A stretch of 64,000 nt of DNA, from positions 356,836 to 420,835 of the forward strand of contig KB906735.1 in the NCBI GenBank assembly GCA_000381585.1, read 5' to 3'. Each line of letters begins with the position of its first letter. Positions within the stretch are counted from its first letter, which is position 1. Shown piece after piece: positions 51,473 to 60,916 of this stretch. Both the position numbers and the translations under genes were made by a program. The notes below the pieces were generated by a model. It did not search any database. It was not told the DNA's origin and was given only the letters and a program-made list of their open reading frames with translations. The stretch is from Acidobacteriaceae bacterium KBS 83 (GTDB lineage: Bacteria; Acidobacteriota; Terriglobia; Terriglobales; Acidobacteriaceae).

Positions 51473-52876
51473 TTAGTTTGTCCCAGGCGCTGGCCGGATG
51501 ATGCCGAGCTCACGATAAACGGGTCGGATGGCATCGCGGACCGCGCCGATTTGACGCCAGAACCAGGCTGCGCCAAGGATGCAGCAGCTTCCGGTGATGA
51601 CAACGGCCCACGAGGCGGTCACGGCGTGCGCAAGACCGCCGGCGAGCAAGCTGCCGAAGGGCGCCATGCCGACGAACGCCATGGTGTAGTAGCTCATGAC
51701 TCGCCCGCGCTTATCGGCGGGAGCGAGTGTTTGGATGATGGTGTTGCTGGCGGCCATGCCCTGCATCATGCCGAAGCCGACGACGAGCATCAGCGCGAGC
51801 GAGAGCCAGAAAATGTGCGAGAAGCCGAAGGCGACGAGGCCGGCACCGAAGAGTGCGGCAGAGAGGGGCACCATCCTGAGCAGGCCTTTGACTGTCTTGC
51901 GCAGCGCGAGCAGCACGGCGGAGACCAGCGCGCCTACGCCGGCCGCGCCCATGAGGAAGCCGAGGGTGTGCGCGCCGCCGTGGAGTACCTGCGACGCGAA
52001 GACCGGCATGAGTACGGTGTAGGGCATGCCCATCAAGCTGACCACAGCGAAGAGCAGCAACAGGTTGCGAATGGGAAGAAAGCCTGTGATGTACTGCCAG
52101 CCCTCGCGGAGCTGCGCGAACATGGTGTCTGCGCGCTCCGGCACGAGCCGCGGGCGGAGATGCATCATGAGCAGCGAGGCGATGACGGCGAAGTAGCTGA
52201 CGCCATCGATGAGGAAGCACCAGCCTTCGCCGTAGGCCGCAATGACCATACCGGCGAGGGAGGGACCAATAAGCCGGGCGAGATTGACAATGGACGAATT
52301 GAGCGCGATGGCATTGCCGAGGTCGCGCTTGTCGTCGACCATCTCGACCATGAAGGCCTGGCGGCCTGGCATGTCGAATGCGTTGATGAGACCCTGCAAT
52401 ACGCTGAGCGCGAGGATGTCAGTGACGGTGACGCGATGCGTGAGGGTGAGAGCGGCAAGGGCGAGCGATTGTAACGCGGCAAGCACTTGAGTCCAGACGA
52501 GAACCGTGCGCTTGTTCAAGCGGTCGACCCACACGCCGGCGAAGGGCGCAAGCAGGAAGGTGGGAATCTGGCCCATGAAGCCGACGATACCAAGTAGCCA
52601 TGCGGAGCCAGTGAGACGGTAAACGAGCCAACTGGTGGCAATGCGGGTCATCCAGGTGCCGATGAGCGAGATGCTCTGTCCGCTGAAGAAGAGGCGGAAA
52701 TTGGGCGCGCGGAGTGCACGCCACGCGTGCGAAATACCCCCCGGATGATCGCGCGTGGGGATGGTTTCGGAAGCAGAAAGGTGGGTGCCCTCGGGCGCAG
52801 CAGCCGGCATAGGATTTTCCAGTGTCGGGAGCTCGGGCTGCCCGGTGTCCTCGACGCTGGTGTCTCGTGTTGTCAT
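51473..52876 (-). CDS. MFS transporter (EntS-like)
   Basis: 467 residues with about twelve spans after a 45-residue polar N-terminus. The pattern LRAPNFRLFFSGQSISLIGTWMTRIATSWLVYRLTGSAWLLGIVGFMGQIPTFLLAPFAGVWVDRLNKR is typical of the EntS/YfiS MFS branch, which exports siderophores or drugs; GLINAFDMPGRQAFMVEMV is the matching middle block. The substrate is not readable. It runs convergently toward the pil operon; the 96-base gap between them has a weak hairpin (GATCCTGACGGATC) and no T-run. Confidence 0.9.
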   Translation of the reverse strand: MTTRDTSVEDTGQPELPTLENPMPAAAPEGTHLSASETIPTRDHPGGISHAWRALRAPNFRLFFSGQSISLIGTWMTRIATSWLVYRLTGSAWLLGIVGFMGQIPTFLLAPFAGVWVDRLNKRTVLVWTQVLAALQSLALAALTLTHRVTVTDILALSVLQGLINAFDMPGRQAFMVEMVDDKRDLGNAIALNSSIVNLARLIGPSLAGMVIAAYGEGWCFLIDGVSYFAVIASLLMMHLRPRLVPERADTMFAQLREGWQYITGFLPIRNLLLLFAVVSLMGMPYTVLMPVFASQVLHGGAHTLGFLMGAAGVGALVSAVLLALRKTVKGLLRMVPLSAALFGAGLVAFGFSHIFWLSLALMLVVGFGMMQGMAASNTIIQTLAPADKRGRVMSYYTMAFVGMAPFGSLLAGGLAHAVTASWAVVITGSCCILGAAWFWRQIGAVRDAIRPVYRELGIIRPAPGTN

Positions 52877-52976
52877 CTCTTCGATCAGCTAGTTTGGATG
52901 CCCGGGGGGTGTTGGGGGGCTTCATCCCGGCGGGAGCTTACCGCCGCGACACCATCCTGCATCCTCATGGTCGCAT

Positions 52977-53256
52977 GTGCCGGTAACAAACTGCAGGCTA
53001 CAGCCGCGCTGTGTTGTCGCGGCTTGCCTGCCCGCGCTGCTTCCGGTGGGCCGCCTCAGCGAGCTCACCATATGGGACCTTGCTCGCCTTCGCGATCGTC
53101 TGCGCCGGTGTCTGGATTTTGCGGCGCCGCGCTCCCGAGATGGAGCTGCGGTTCCGCACGCCCTTCGTTCCCGTCGTTCCGATCCTCGGGATCATCACAT
53201 CGCTCTATCTTGTCTATACGCTTCCGCGGCTTACCAAGGAGGTTGTGTTCGTCTAG
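52977..53256 (+). pseudogene. Relic of an amino-acid permease C-terminus
   Basis: Two frames carry a late part of an APC-superfamily permease: PALLPVGRLSELT in one frame (about 53028-53070), then GTLLAFAIVCAGVWILRRRAPEMELRFRTPFVPVVPILGIITSLYLVYTLP in the next, ending at 53256. The frame changes inside ACCATATGGGACC near 53070, a one-base insertion or two-base deletion. Everything upstream of the end of this transporter, about 350 residues or more, is missing. It is a truncated, frameshifted remnant between the MFS gene and the histone-deacetylase-like gene. The remaining gap up to 53429 holds nothing else that I can support. Confidence 0.75.
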
Positions 53257-53429
53257 CTTCTGATCGGCCTCGCCATTGATTTCGTTATAGCATCCGCAAT
53301 AGCAAGGTGCAGGCCGTGGAGCGCTCGGAGGAAAACTGCCCGCCGAGCGGTGAGATAGCGACATAACTGCATCTCATCAGCCGGCGCCCGCTTGCTCGGG
53401 AACAGCGCCGCGCGTTGAATGAGGGACAT

Positions 53430-54419
53430 ATGCTTCCCTTCTCGCTTATCTATCACGATGGGTTCTACCTTCCGCTCGGCGGGCATGTATTTCCTGGAGA
53501 GAAGTACAGGCTGATTCAACAGCGACTGCTCGAGACGCGCGTCGCGGCTGAAAGCGACTTTGTGCGGCCGCAGACGATCGCGATGGACGATGTGCTCCGC
53601 GTGCATGAGCGTGGTTATGTGGAGCGGCTGGTGAATGGCACGCTCTCGGAGGCGGAGATCCTGCAGACGGAACTGCCTTACTCAAAAGCGCTGGTGGAGG
53701 CGTCGCTGTTGGGCTGTGGCGGCACGCTGGAGGCCGCGCGGCTGGCCCTGCGCAACGGAGCAGCGTGCTCGATCGGCGGTGGATTCCATCACGCACACAG
53801 GGGGCACGGAGAGGGTTTCTGCATCCTGCATGATGTGGCGATTGCGTTGGCGCGATTGTTACATGATGGCGAAATACAAAGAGCGATGGTGATCGACCTG
53901 GACGTGCACGATGGCAATGGGACGGCGGCGATCTTTCCTCCGGCGGGCAAGCATCGCCGAGAATCCCTACGTTATGGAGTGGCTTCGGGATCGATGATGC
54001 CGAGCGCGGATGGCGTATTCACACTGTCGATGCATCAGCAGAACAATTACCCGATGTACAAGCCCCCGTCGTCACTGGATGTGCCGCTGGCGGATGGCAC
54101 GGATGATGCGGAGTACCTGGAGGCGCTGGAGAACGCGATGCAGGGCGCGTTTGCACGCTTCCGGCCGCAACTGATTGCTTATGTCGCAGGCGCTGATCCA
54201 TATGTGGAAGACAAACTGGGCGGCCTTGCGCTGACCATCGAAGGGCTGAAGGAACGCGATCGGATGGTGTTCCGCGCGGCGCAGTCAGCGGGTGTGCCGG
54301 TCTTCTCCGTATATGCGGGCGGATATGCGATTCGGGTGGAAGACACGGTGACGATTCATGCGAACACAGTGCTGGCTGCTGCTGAGGTTTTCAGCTTTCA
54401 TGGAGCTACGAGTTGCTGA
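53430..54419 (+). CDS. Histone-deacetylase-family protein
   Basis: 329 residues from the ATG at 53430 (GAGGGA four bases before; a TTG at 53415 is possible). The arginase/deacetylase fold is shown by FSLIYHDGFYLPL, GGGFHHAHRGHGEGFCILHDVAIALARLL (catalytic His pair and following region), VIDLDVHDGNGTAAIF (zinc ligands) and AYVAGADPYVEDKLGGLALT. Bacterial members deacetylate acetylpolyamines, acetoin-derived or other acetylated small molecules or proteins; the target is unknown. Full length. It ends 74 bases before the convergent SGNH gene. Confidence 0.92.
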   Translation: MLPFSLIYHDGFYLPLGGHVFPGEKYRLIQQRLLETRVAAESDFVRPQTIAMDDVLRVHERGYVERLVNGTLSEAEILQTELPYSKALVEASLLGCGGTLEAARLALRNGAACSIGGGFHHAHRGHGEGFCILHDVAIALARLLHDGEIQRAMVIDLDVHDGNGTAAIFPPAGKHRRESLRYGVASGSMMPSADGVFTLSMHQQNNYPMYKPPSSLDVPLADGTDDAEYLEALENAMQGAFARFRPQLIAYVAGADPYVEDKLGGLALTIEGLKERDRMVFRAAQSAGVPVFSVYAGGYAIRVEDTVTIHANTVLAAAEVFSFHGATSC

Positions 54420-54493
54420 GGTTCTTCGCAAGGATCGGTCTCTACGCGCGAACTGCAGGTCCATCGCTTTGCCCAGGACAGATCCTATCTGCA

Positions 54494-55321
54494 CTACCGG
54501 GAAGCCATGGTCTTGTCGATCGCGGACTGGGCGAGCGGCGCCATGATTTTGTAACCGGCGTCGTTGGGGTGCAGGCCATCTTCGCTGAGCTCGCGCTTGA
54601 GCAACCCGCTGCCATCGACCATGGCGTCGAAATAGTTCAGGTAATAGCAATTGGTGTTGGCGCAATAGGCCTTCATCCATTCGTTGAGGCGCAGGATTTC
54701 TGAGAGCGGACGGTCGGCGAAGAAGCGCTGCGATGCGGGCGTGTAATTGTTGACCGGAGTGACGGAGGAGAGGACGACTGCGATATTGTGCGCACGGGCC
54801 AGCTCGGCCACGGAGGTGATGTTGCCCTCGATGTCCTCGATGGAGATGGGGCCTGTGTTGCCCGCGATATCGTTGGTGCCGGCAAGAACGACGACGATGT
54901 GGGGATCGAGATCGATGACATCCTGCCGGAAACGCAGAAGCATCTGCGAGGTGGTCTGGCCGCTGATGCCGCGGTTGATGTAGTTGTGTCCGGGGAAATA
55001 CTGGCTGAGCGTCCACTTATCGGTGATGGAGTCGCCGTAAAAGATTACGCGATGCTCTCCGGAGACAGGAGCGCCGAGTTCCTGATTTGCGGCGCGGTAG
55101 CGATGCAGGTCGGCGAAGTCGCGGGCCCAGTCGGCCATCTGAGAGCGCTGGTAGTCGTTCAGCGGCTGCACTGTTTCGACATGCGGAGCCGCCGCCCCGC
55201 CGCGTTCCTGTAACTGTGGGGATGACTGCTGGGCATAGGTCCCGGGCATGACGAACAGCGTTGCTCCCATGAGACAGAGAAGAGCTCTGAACAGATCCCC
55301 TCTCCAAAAGGACAGAACCAT
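54494..55321 (-). CDS. Secreted SGNH/GDSL hydrolase
   Basis: 275 residues from the ATG at 55321, which opens a signal peptide (hydrophobic core FRALLCLMGATLFVMPGTYAQ). The catalytic Ser is in FYGDSITDKW (about residue 98), followed by NRGISGQTTSQMLLRF (block II), VVLAGTNDIAGN (block III) and the DGLHPNDAGY block with the Asp and His. It is typical of GDSL lipase/acetylesterase-like enzymes and probably removes acyl groups from glycans or lipids outside the inner membrane. It diverges from ffh. Confidence 0.92.
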   Translation of the reverse strand: MVLSFWRGDLFRALLCLMGATLFVMPGTYAQQSSPQLQERGGAAAPHVETVQPLNDYQRSQMADWARDFADLHRYRAANQELGAPVSGEHRVIFYGDSITDKWTLSQYFPGHNYINRGISGQTTSQMLLRFRQDVIDLDPHIVVVLAGTNDIAGNTGPISIEDIEGNITSVAELARAHNIAVVLSSVTPVNNYTPASQRFFADRPLSEILRLNEWMKAYCANTNCYYLNYFDAMVDGSGLLKRELSEDGLHPNDAGYKIMAPLAQSAIDKTMASR

Positions 55322-55403
55322 ACACGCAACCTTACATTGCGGCGGCACTCGTGTGCACCCCTGAAGGGGCCGAATTGGACTGATAAACTTGTAGCTGACC
55401 TCT

Positions 55404-56801
55404 ATGTTTGAAACTCTGTCCGACAAGTTACAGCGTGCCTTTAAGAACCTGCGTGGCGAAGGCACGGTTTCCGAAGAGAACATCAACGACGCACTGCGCG
55501 AGATCCGGGTGGCGCTGCTGGAAGCGGACGTGAACCTCTCGGTGGTGAAGGAGATGATCGAGCACGTTCGCGAGAAAGCGATGGGCAGCGAGGTGATGAC
55601 GGCGCTGTCGCCAACCGAGCAGGTGATCAAGATTGTGCGCGATGAACTGATCACGATTTTGGGCAAGGATACGGCGCGCTTCAACTTCGCATCGCGGCCT
55701 CCCACAGTGATCCTGATGGCGGGGCTGCAGGGGTCGGGCAAGACTACGACCTCCGGCAAGCTGGCGGCGTGGCTGCAGAAGGGTGGCCATCGGCCGATGC
55801 TGGTCTCGGTCGACGTGTACCGGCCAGCCGCGCGAGAGCAGTTGAGGGTTGTAGCGAGTTCGATCAAAGCGAATATCTATGAGGGTGACCTGAAGGGCGA
55901 ACCGGCAGGTACACCGCTGGTGGAGCGGCTGGCCAAGGAAGCGCGGCGGGAGGCGGTGAACTACGGCTGTGACGTATTGATCGTGGATACGGCGGGCCGC
56001 CTGCACATTGACGATCATTTGATGCAGGAGATGCGGTCCTTGAAGGCGTTGCTCTCGCCGCAGGAGATCCTGTTTGTGGCCGACGCGATGACCGGGCAGG
56101 ACGCGGTGCGCTCGGCGGAATCGTTCCACCAGCAACTGGCATTGACCGGCACCGTTTTGACCAAGATGGATGGCGATGCCCGGGGCGGCGCCGCGCTGTC
56201 GATTCGGCACATCACCGGGCAGCCAGTGAAGTTCATCGGCACGGGCGAAAAGCCGGATGCATTTGAGCCGTTTCATCCCGATCGCATTGTGAGCCGCATT
56301 CTCGGTATGGGCGACATCATGACGCTCATTGAGAAGGCGGAGTCAACGCTGGACCGGAAGAAGTCCGAGGAGTTTGCGCGCAAGGCGCTGTCCGGTGATG
56401 GATTTTCGCTGGAGGATTTTCGCGATCAACTGCGGCAGATCAAGAAGCTGGGTTCGATGCAGAGCATCATGAAGATGCTGCCGTCCGTGGGGCCCTTCCA
56501 GGGACTGCAGCAGATGGCGGGGCAAGTAGATGAGAAGCAGTTTTCGCGCGTGGAGGCGATCATCAACTCCATGACGAAGAAGGAACGTAACAACCACGAG
56601 ATCATCTCTGGGTCGCGCCGGAAGCGCATTGCGACAGGTTCCGGCACCAGCGTGCAGGAAGTGAACCAGTTGCTGCGGCAGTACGCGCAGATGCGCAAGA
56701 TGTTCAAAAGCGCCGGCAAGCCGGGGATGCAGCGCAAGCTGATGGGATCGCTGAACGCGATGCGCGGCATGGGCGGTATGGGCGGCGGAATGGGGCGCTG
56801 A
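55404..56801 (+). CDS. ffh: Signal recognition particle protein Ffh
   Basis: 465 residues. Ffh binds 4.5S RNA and signal peptides and targets membrane proteins to FtsY. N domain: LSDKLQRAFKNLRGEGTVSEENINDALREIRVALLEADVNL. GTPase: LQGSGKTTTSGKLA (G1), VSVDVYRPAAREQL, VDTAGRLHIDD (G3), LTKMDGDARGGAAL (G4) and GTGEKPDAFEPFHPDRI. The C-terminal M domain is Met-rich with SGSRRKRIATGSGTSVQEVNQLLRQYAQM and ends in Gly/Met-rich GMGGMGGGMGR. Complete. The 4.5S RNA gene was not seen nearby. Confidence 0.97.
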   Translation: MFETLSDKLQRAFKNLRGEGTVSEENINDALREIRVALLEADVNLSVVKEMIEHVREKAMGSEVMTALSPTEQVIKIVRDELITILGKDTARFNFASRPPTVILMAGLQGSGKTTTSGKLAAWLQKGGHRPMLVSVDVYRPAAREQLRVVASSIKANIYEGDLKGEPAGTPLVERLAKEARREAVNYGCDVLIVDTAGRLHIDDHLMQEMRSLKALLSPQEILFVADAMTGQDAVRSAESFHQQLALTGTVLTKMDGDARGGAALSIRHITGQPVKFIGTGEKPDAFEPFHPDRIVSRILGMGDIMTLIEKAESTLDRKKSEEFARKALSGDGFSLEDFRDQLRQIKKLGSMQSIMKMLPSVGPFQGLQQMAGQVDEKQFSRVEAIINSMTKKERNNHEIISGSRRKRIATGSGTSVQEVNQLLRQYAQMRKMFKSAGKPGMQRKLMGSLNAMRGMGGMGGGMGR

Positions 56802-56820
56802 CGATATCCAGCTGATAACA

Positions 56821-57456
56821 TTGCAGGACAAGCTCGACGAGATTACCGCCCAGACCCGCAACCTGGTGCAGCCGGAGCGGTTAGAGCTGAGCGAGCGCGC
56901 GATCGCGGAGCTGTTTGCATCCGGCATCGAAGAGAAGCTCCTGAAACCAGGCGATACCGCGCCATCCTTCGCGTTACCGGATACGAATGGAAGGACAGTC
57001 AGCTCTACAGATCTGTTGGCACTGGGGCCGCTTGTAGTGTGCTTTTTTCGCGGGCGATGGTGTCCATATTGCGTGACGGAACTGGAGGGTTGGCGCGATC
57101 TGTTCCCTGCTCTGCGCGAACGCGGCGCTCTGCTGGTAGCCATTTCGCCGCAGACAGTACGGCAAAACGACTTCACCGTGACGCAACATACTCTGCAGTT
57201 TCCGCTACTGCGCGATGAGGCTGGTGCAGTCGCCACGCAATTTGGCGCCGGTTATGCGGTGCCGGCCTACATGCAGGGCTATTATCGGTCGATTCTGGTA
57301 AATATCCCGTTCATCAACGGCGAGCCATCATGGCGTTTGCCGGTTGCGGCGACGTTTGTGATCGGGCGAAATGGCGTCATTCAGTGGTCGCAGGGACACG
57401 CAGATTTTCGCGTGCGCCCGGAGCCGACGGAAGTACTTAAGCTATTGGAGCAGTGA
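56821..57456 (+). CDS. Peroxiredoxin-like (AhpC/TSA-fold) protein
   Basis: 211 residues from a TTG at 56821, chosen because the N-terminus QDKLDEITAQTRNLVQPERLELSERAIAEL matches family members. The thioredoxin fold has APSFALPDTNGRTVSSTDLL, VVCFFRGRWCPYC with cysteines at 81 and 84, and LVAISPQTVRQND. Unlike classical peroxiredoxins it carries CxxC, so it may act as a thiol-disulfide exchanger or a resolved peroxidase. The C-terminal VAATFVIGRNGVIQWSQGHADFRVRPEPTEVL is typical. It follows ffh after 19 bases and may be co-transcribed. Confidence 0.88.
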   Translation: MQDKLDEITAQTRNLVQPERLELSERAIAELFASGIEEKLLKPGDTAPSFALPDTNGRTVSSTDLLALGPLVVCFFRGRWCPYCVTELEGWRDLFPALRERGALLVAISPQTVRQNDFTVTQHTLQFPLLRDEAGAVATQFGAGYAVPAYMQGYYRSILVNIPFINGEPSWRLPVAATFVIGRNGVIQWSQGHADFRVRPEPTEVLKLLEQ

Positions 57457-57524
57457 GGCTTAGCAGACCTTCTGGAAGGGCGTAGCGGGTTGACCGACGG
57501 GCCACCTCATTGTTACTATCATGT

Positions 57525-57601
<77 letters not shown>

Positions 57602-57628
57602 TTTAGCCCATTGAATTTATTGAGCTTA

Positions 57629-57656
57629 GAAAAGGCCGCTGGTGAGCGGCCTTTTC
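57629..57656 (+). terminator. Terminator after tRNA-fMet
   Basis: Perfect 11-bp stem (57630-57640 with 57645-57655), 4-base loop, ending in TTTTCC. It starts 28 bases after the tRNA. Confidence 0.85.
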
Positions 57657-57692
57657 CATTTCGTGCTGAATGTCCGTGAACTGTCCGCCTTT

Positions 57693-58016
57693 TCACCAGG
57701 AGCCTGGGCCGATCTCATAAATGCTGTCGATAACTGCTTCGCGGAGATCGCTTGCACCCCGTGTACTAGGTTCGCGCGCAAAGGCATTCATGATCATCGT
57801 CATCACGTAGAGCGAACCCTTTGCTGAAATGCCTATGACGGGTCTGGAACGTGGTGTATCGCTCCGGAAGGTCCGCCCAGGGTGCACCAGTTCCACAGGA
57901 CGCCGTTCAGGACGGATCGGCGGCTTTTCCCGTCGCTTTCTTTGTTCCGAAAATGTTCCGAAAATAGGATCGAGAGTTTTCCACCGTTCATCCGTTAGGT
58001 CGCGTACAGGGCGCAT
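57693..58016 (-). pseudogene. Relic of an IS5-family transposase
   Basis: Minus-strand fragments of a DDE transposase of the IS5 (IS427/IS1031-like) type. The N-terminus reads RDLTDERWKTLDPIF. Further on, switching frames, SVLNGVLW and WADLPERYTTFQTRHRHFSKG appear, and then, in the first frame again, DLREAVIDSIYEIGPGSW, which corresponds to the segment around the first catalytic Asp (FIDGTF type). At least two frameshifts are present, and the protein breaks off at about one half, with no second or third catalytic block. Terminal repeats were not recognised. It lies 90 bases after tRNA-fMet. Confidence 0.7.
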
Positions 58017-58229
58017 TCCCGTGTTGTTCCCGGGTGGCGCTCCGGGTGCAGCAGCGGTCACGGTTCGCGGAGGTTGGCGGAATTACTTCCGAGTTATCGA
58101 CAATTCACTCAGTTCATGGTTTTCGCTTACTAGAAGGATGTTCACGAGACATCCTGATCCGCGCGGTCCTGAGCAGCGCGTTCGACTGAGACTCGCAGCA
58201 TCACACCACATCACTTGCGGTTCTTCTGC
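58017..58229. other. Spacer between the IS5 relic and the glycosidase gene
   Basis: Together with the relic this makes a gene-poor stretch of about 570 bases from 57657. I see no protein-like frame, no clear terminator for the glycosidase, and no obvious inverted repeats that would mark insertion-sequence ends. Confidence 0.4.
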
Positions 58230-60809
58230 TTATTGTTTCCAAATTTCTACAATGCGATGCTCGCCTGCTGGTATCCGGAAAACGGCAGTTCCATGTCGTG
58301 CAACTACCGACTTAGCTTGCTGATTGTCAATACTCAGCGATAATGTGCCGGATGACAGTTCGCGCGTGGTGACATTTGTGGACCGGAGTGTCTTTATCGA
58401 AAACGACAAGGTAGTTGAGTTCAATTTGTAATTTCGCACGACCACTCCGGCATTGGCTTCAAAGCGAACGTCTCCGTCACGCTCAACGGCAGTACGATCA
58501 GGACCAATGGCGATCTTGTAATTATGATGATTCCAAGAGTAGTTTGACAGCTCGCCGGAAGTGGGTGGGTTCAACGCGCCAAATCGCAGTCCATCCCAAG
58601 GCGTCTCATCCATGTATTGCTCGAGAGGAATCAAGCAAAGGAGTGCTCCCCATGTGTAATGTTTATCTCCGCCGGCGCTCCCACCCCACGCATAATACTG
58701 TTCGTTCGTGTATTGATGCGCATGCCAGTCTTCCATGAAAAGATCGTAGCCCTTTTCCGCAAATTGTAACGCCGCCTCGTCTTCGCCGTAACGGTTCAGT
58801 CCCTCATAAACCAAATAATTAGTCGGCCCCCAGATATCGCCTCTCCAATAGAACTGGTCCTCAAAAGTCACATCACTACGTGAGATAGTGGGAATTACAT
58901 ACTGCCCCCAAAACTCTTTAGGGTTGAGGAGATGCTCTTTTACCATTATCTTCGCCTGTTCGGGCGTCGCAACGCCACCCAGCATCGGATAGAAGTTGGT
59001 GGGAGAAAGACGTCGCGAAAAATGGCCGTCCCAATATCGATTTTCGTAAATGCCGTCTTGTTCATTCCAGAGCTGCTGCATGCTCCTTTTTATTCTTTCG
59101 TGGTCGGAGGTGAAACGGCTCTTATCATCCTCGTTTCCGAGAATCCCGGCGATCTTCGCCAGACACTCTGAGTCAAGCGCGTACAGTGAATTCAGGCCGA
59201 CGTCGTTGAGATTCATGGTGTAGGTGCCCGAGTCGTACAGAACATCGTCGTACATTGGGCTGTCGTCCATACCACTTTCCCATCTCGCCCCTTGAAGATA
59301 TCCACGCCCGCCTCCTGAAGAGCCCGAACCCTTATCGCTCCCCCACTCAAGTAGGCCGTCATGGTTCCCATCTCGCCAGGGCTGCCCGTCGCCACGGTCG
59401 GAAAACCACCACTCATGCCATCGTTTCAGCCGCGGATAAGCCCATTGCAGAATTTCTTTGTCGCCGTTTCGCTGATAGTTCTTCCACACAACGTAGGAAC
59501 CAACCGGGGGTTGCGATCGATCGGGACTGGTTCCACCTCCGCTGGCGAAGTTTGGAACAACCCCATTTGACGCTTGCGCGAGAAGGATTGCACGTGTCGA
59601 AGCAGATGTTTGAGCTGTATCCTCTACATTCGTTAGAAGGGCATCGAAGAAGCAGTCCCACTCGCCGACCACCCAGCCGCCAAACCTCTTAGCCCAGTCG
59701 CGGCTGATGCTCGGGAACTCAAGACCAAGCAAGGGCACGTATAGTGTGTTCCAGAACATCGAGTTTCCGATAGCATCGGGGGCCTCGCTGAAAAGACCCT
59801 TAATGTGGGGCCTTCCTTGCTCATACTCCAATGCCTTTTGGTTGAGAATTGCGTCGATCCGTCCGGGGCCGAGAAGTTCCCTAGATTGACTAGTCAGTTC
59901 CGAAACATTCCATCCCACGGTAGCTACAAAATGGGCGGTCGAATTCGTGTCCGTTACAAGTTCAAGACCTGCTGCACCCCTCATGTAGCGGTCGTCGACG
60001 TAAGAATCGACGCCGGAAGATTCCAGCCCAACCGCTCCCTTCTTGTTTGGCGCGTCGGTATCCGTTAAGGTGCCAACATCCATTACCTGCCGCAACTCAG
60101 CCACCTTGGGGAATGTGGCCGTGCCCACGATTGGGCGATCCGTTGCTACTACGAAGTGCGCTACCGAAGCGAAGTGGCCGTCGATGTGGTGGTCGCCGAT
60201 TATTTGCTTGCCATCCCTACTGATGTAATACGCGCCTGTGAAATCAAGTTCGAAAGGCGAATATGCCTCAAGTACCAAATGCATATCAGCCGGAGCCCTT
60301 AGCCTTCCGACAACCGTGGTTCTGTCGATGCGTGACCACTCCAACGTGACGGGTGCCGTGCGCGGATAATGGCGCCAGCTCAAGAGAGCATAAGAACCAT
60401 CCGGCGCATGAGGCCCAACGGTGCTTACAGCATCAAAGATCCGCTCTCCATCGAGGAATCGTCCGCTCTTCGATCCCACCCGGATAGCAAAAGGGACCCG
60501 TTGTCCGTAGGCTGTACCATCGAAGACAATTCCGTTCCACGCGTCAGGATCAAAAGCACCCACGTACATCTTGTCAAAGACGTCCCGATCATTTTTTCCC
60601 TGTCCCATTAGAAAGAGGGGAACTGACAAGAATAAGAGGAGCACCGCATAGCACACTCTTCTTTGATCGTATGTCTCGTACCTCCTTATAGAGGTGGGAC
60701 TATTTTTATCCCGCGTCACACGGTTGCTTCTTGTGATCGGCTGAAAACGCATTTCGTAAGCACAATTAATGTGAGATCCCATAGTTTGCATGGAAAAGCG
60801 AAAATGCAT
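58230..60809 (-). CDS. GH63-like exported glycoside hydrolase
   Basis: Up to 859 residues. The N-terminal 50 residues are polar before a hydrophobic segment VCYAVLLLFLSVPLFLMGQ, so the true start is probably inside (ATG at 60752 or a GTG just before the hydrophobic core). Beta domain to about 300, then an (alpha/alpha)6 part: NSMFWNTLYVPLLGLEFPSISRDWAKRFGGWVVGEWDCFFDALL, YPRLKRWHEWWFSDRG...DGNHDGLLEWGSD, ARWESGMDDSPMYD and DQFYWRGDIWGPTNYLVYEGLNRYG, all characteristic of GH63/GH37-type alpha-glycosidases such as mannosylglycerate hydrolase or alpha-glucosidase. DNA here is clearly more AT-rich than in the first 57 kb. Confidence 0.85.
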   Translation of the reverse strand: MHFRFSMQTMGSHINCAYEMRFQPITRSNRVTRDKNSPTSIRRYETYDQRRVCYAVLLLFLSVPLFLMGQGKNDRDVFDKMYVGAFDPDAWNGIVFDGTAYGQRVPFAIRVGSKSGRFLDGERIFDAVSTVGPHAPDGSYALLSWRHYPRTAPVTLEWSRIDRTTVVGRLRAPADMHLVLEAYSPFELDFTGAYYISRDGKQIIGDHHIDGHFASVAHFVVATDRPIVGTATFPKVAELRQVMDVGTLTDTDAPNKKGAVGLESSGVDSYVDDRYMRGAAGLELVTDTNSTAHFVATVGWNVSELTSQSRELLGPGRIDAILNQKALEYEQGRPHIKGLFSEAPDAIGNSMFWNTLYVPLLGLEFPSISRDWAKRFGGWVVGEWDCFFDALLTNVEDTAQTSASTRAILLAQASNGVVPNFASGGGTSPDRSQPPVGSYVVWKNYQRNGDKEILQWAYPRLKRWHEWWFSDRGDGQPWRDGNHDGLLEWGSDKGSGSSGGGRGYLQGARWESGMDDSPMYDDVLYDSGTYTMNLNDVGLNSLYALDSECLAKIAGILGNEDDKSRFTSDHERIKRSMQQLWNEQDGIYENRYWDGHFSRRLSPTNFYPMLGGVATPEQAKIMVKEHLLNPKEFWGQYVIPTISRSDVTFEDQFYWRGDIWGPTNYLVYEGLNRYGEDEAALQFAEKGYDLFMEDWHAHQYTNEQYYAWGGSAGGDKHYTWGALLCLIPLEQYMDETPWDGLRFGALNPPTSGELSNYSWNHHNYKIAIGPDRTAVERDGDVRFEANAGVVVRNYKLNSTTLSFSIKTLRSTNVTTRELSSGTLSLSIDNQQAKSVVARHGTAVFRIPAGEHRIVEIWKQ

Positions 60810-60916
60810 TCTTACGGGCGACTATTCAAGAATCGGGCACAGTTCCGAGGGGAGGGGAATATACCGTTGAATGAAACCACCAGGGCACAGTGCCCTCTAC
60901 AATGGTTCGCCGGTTG

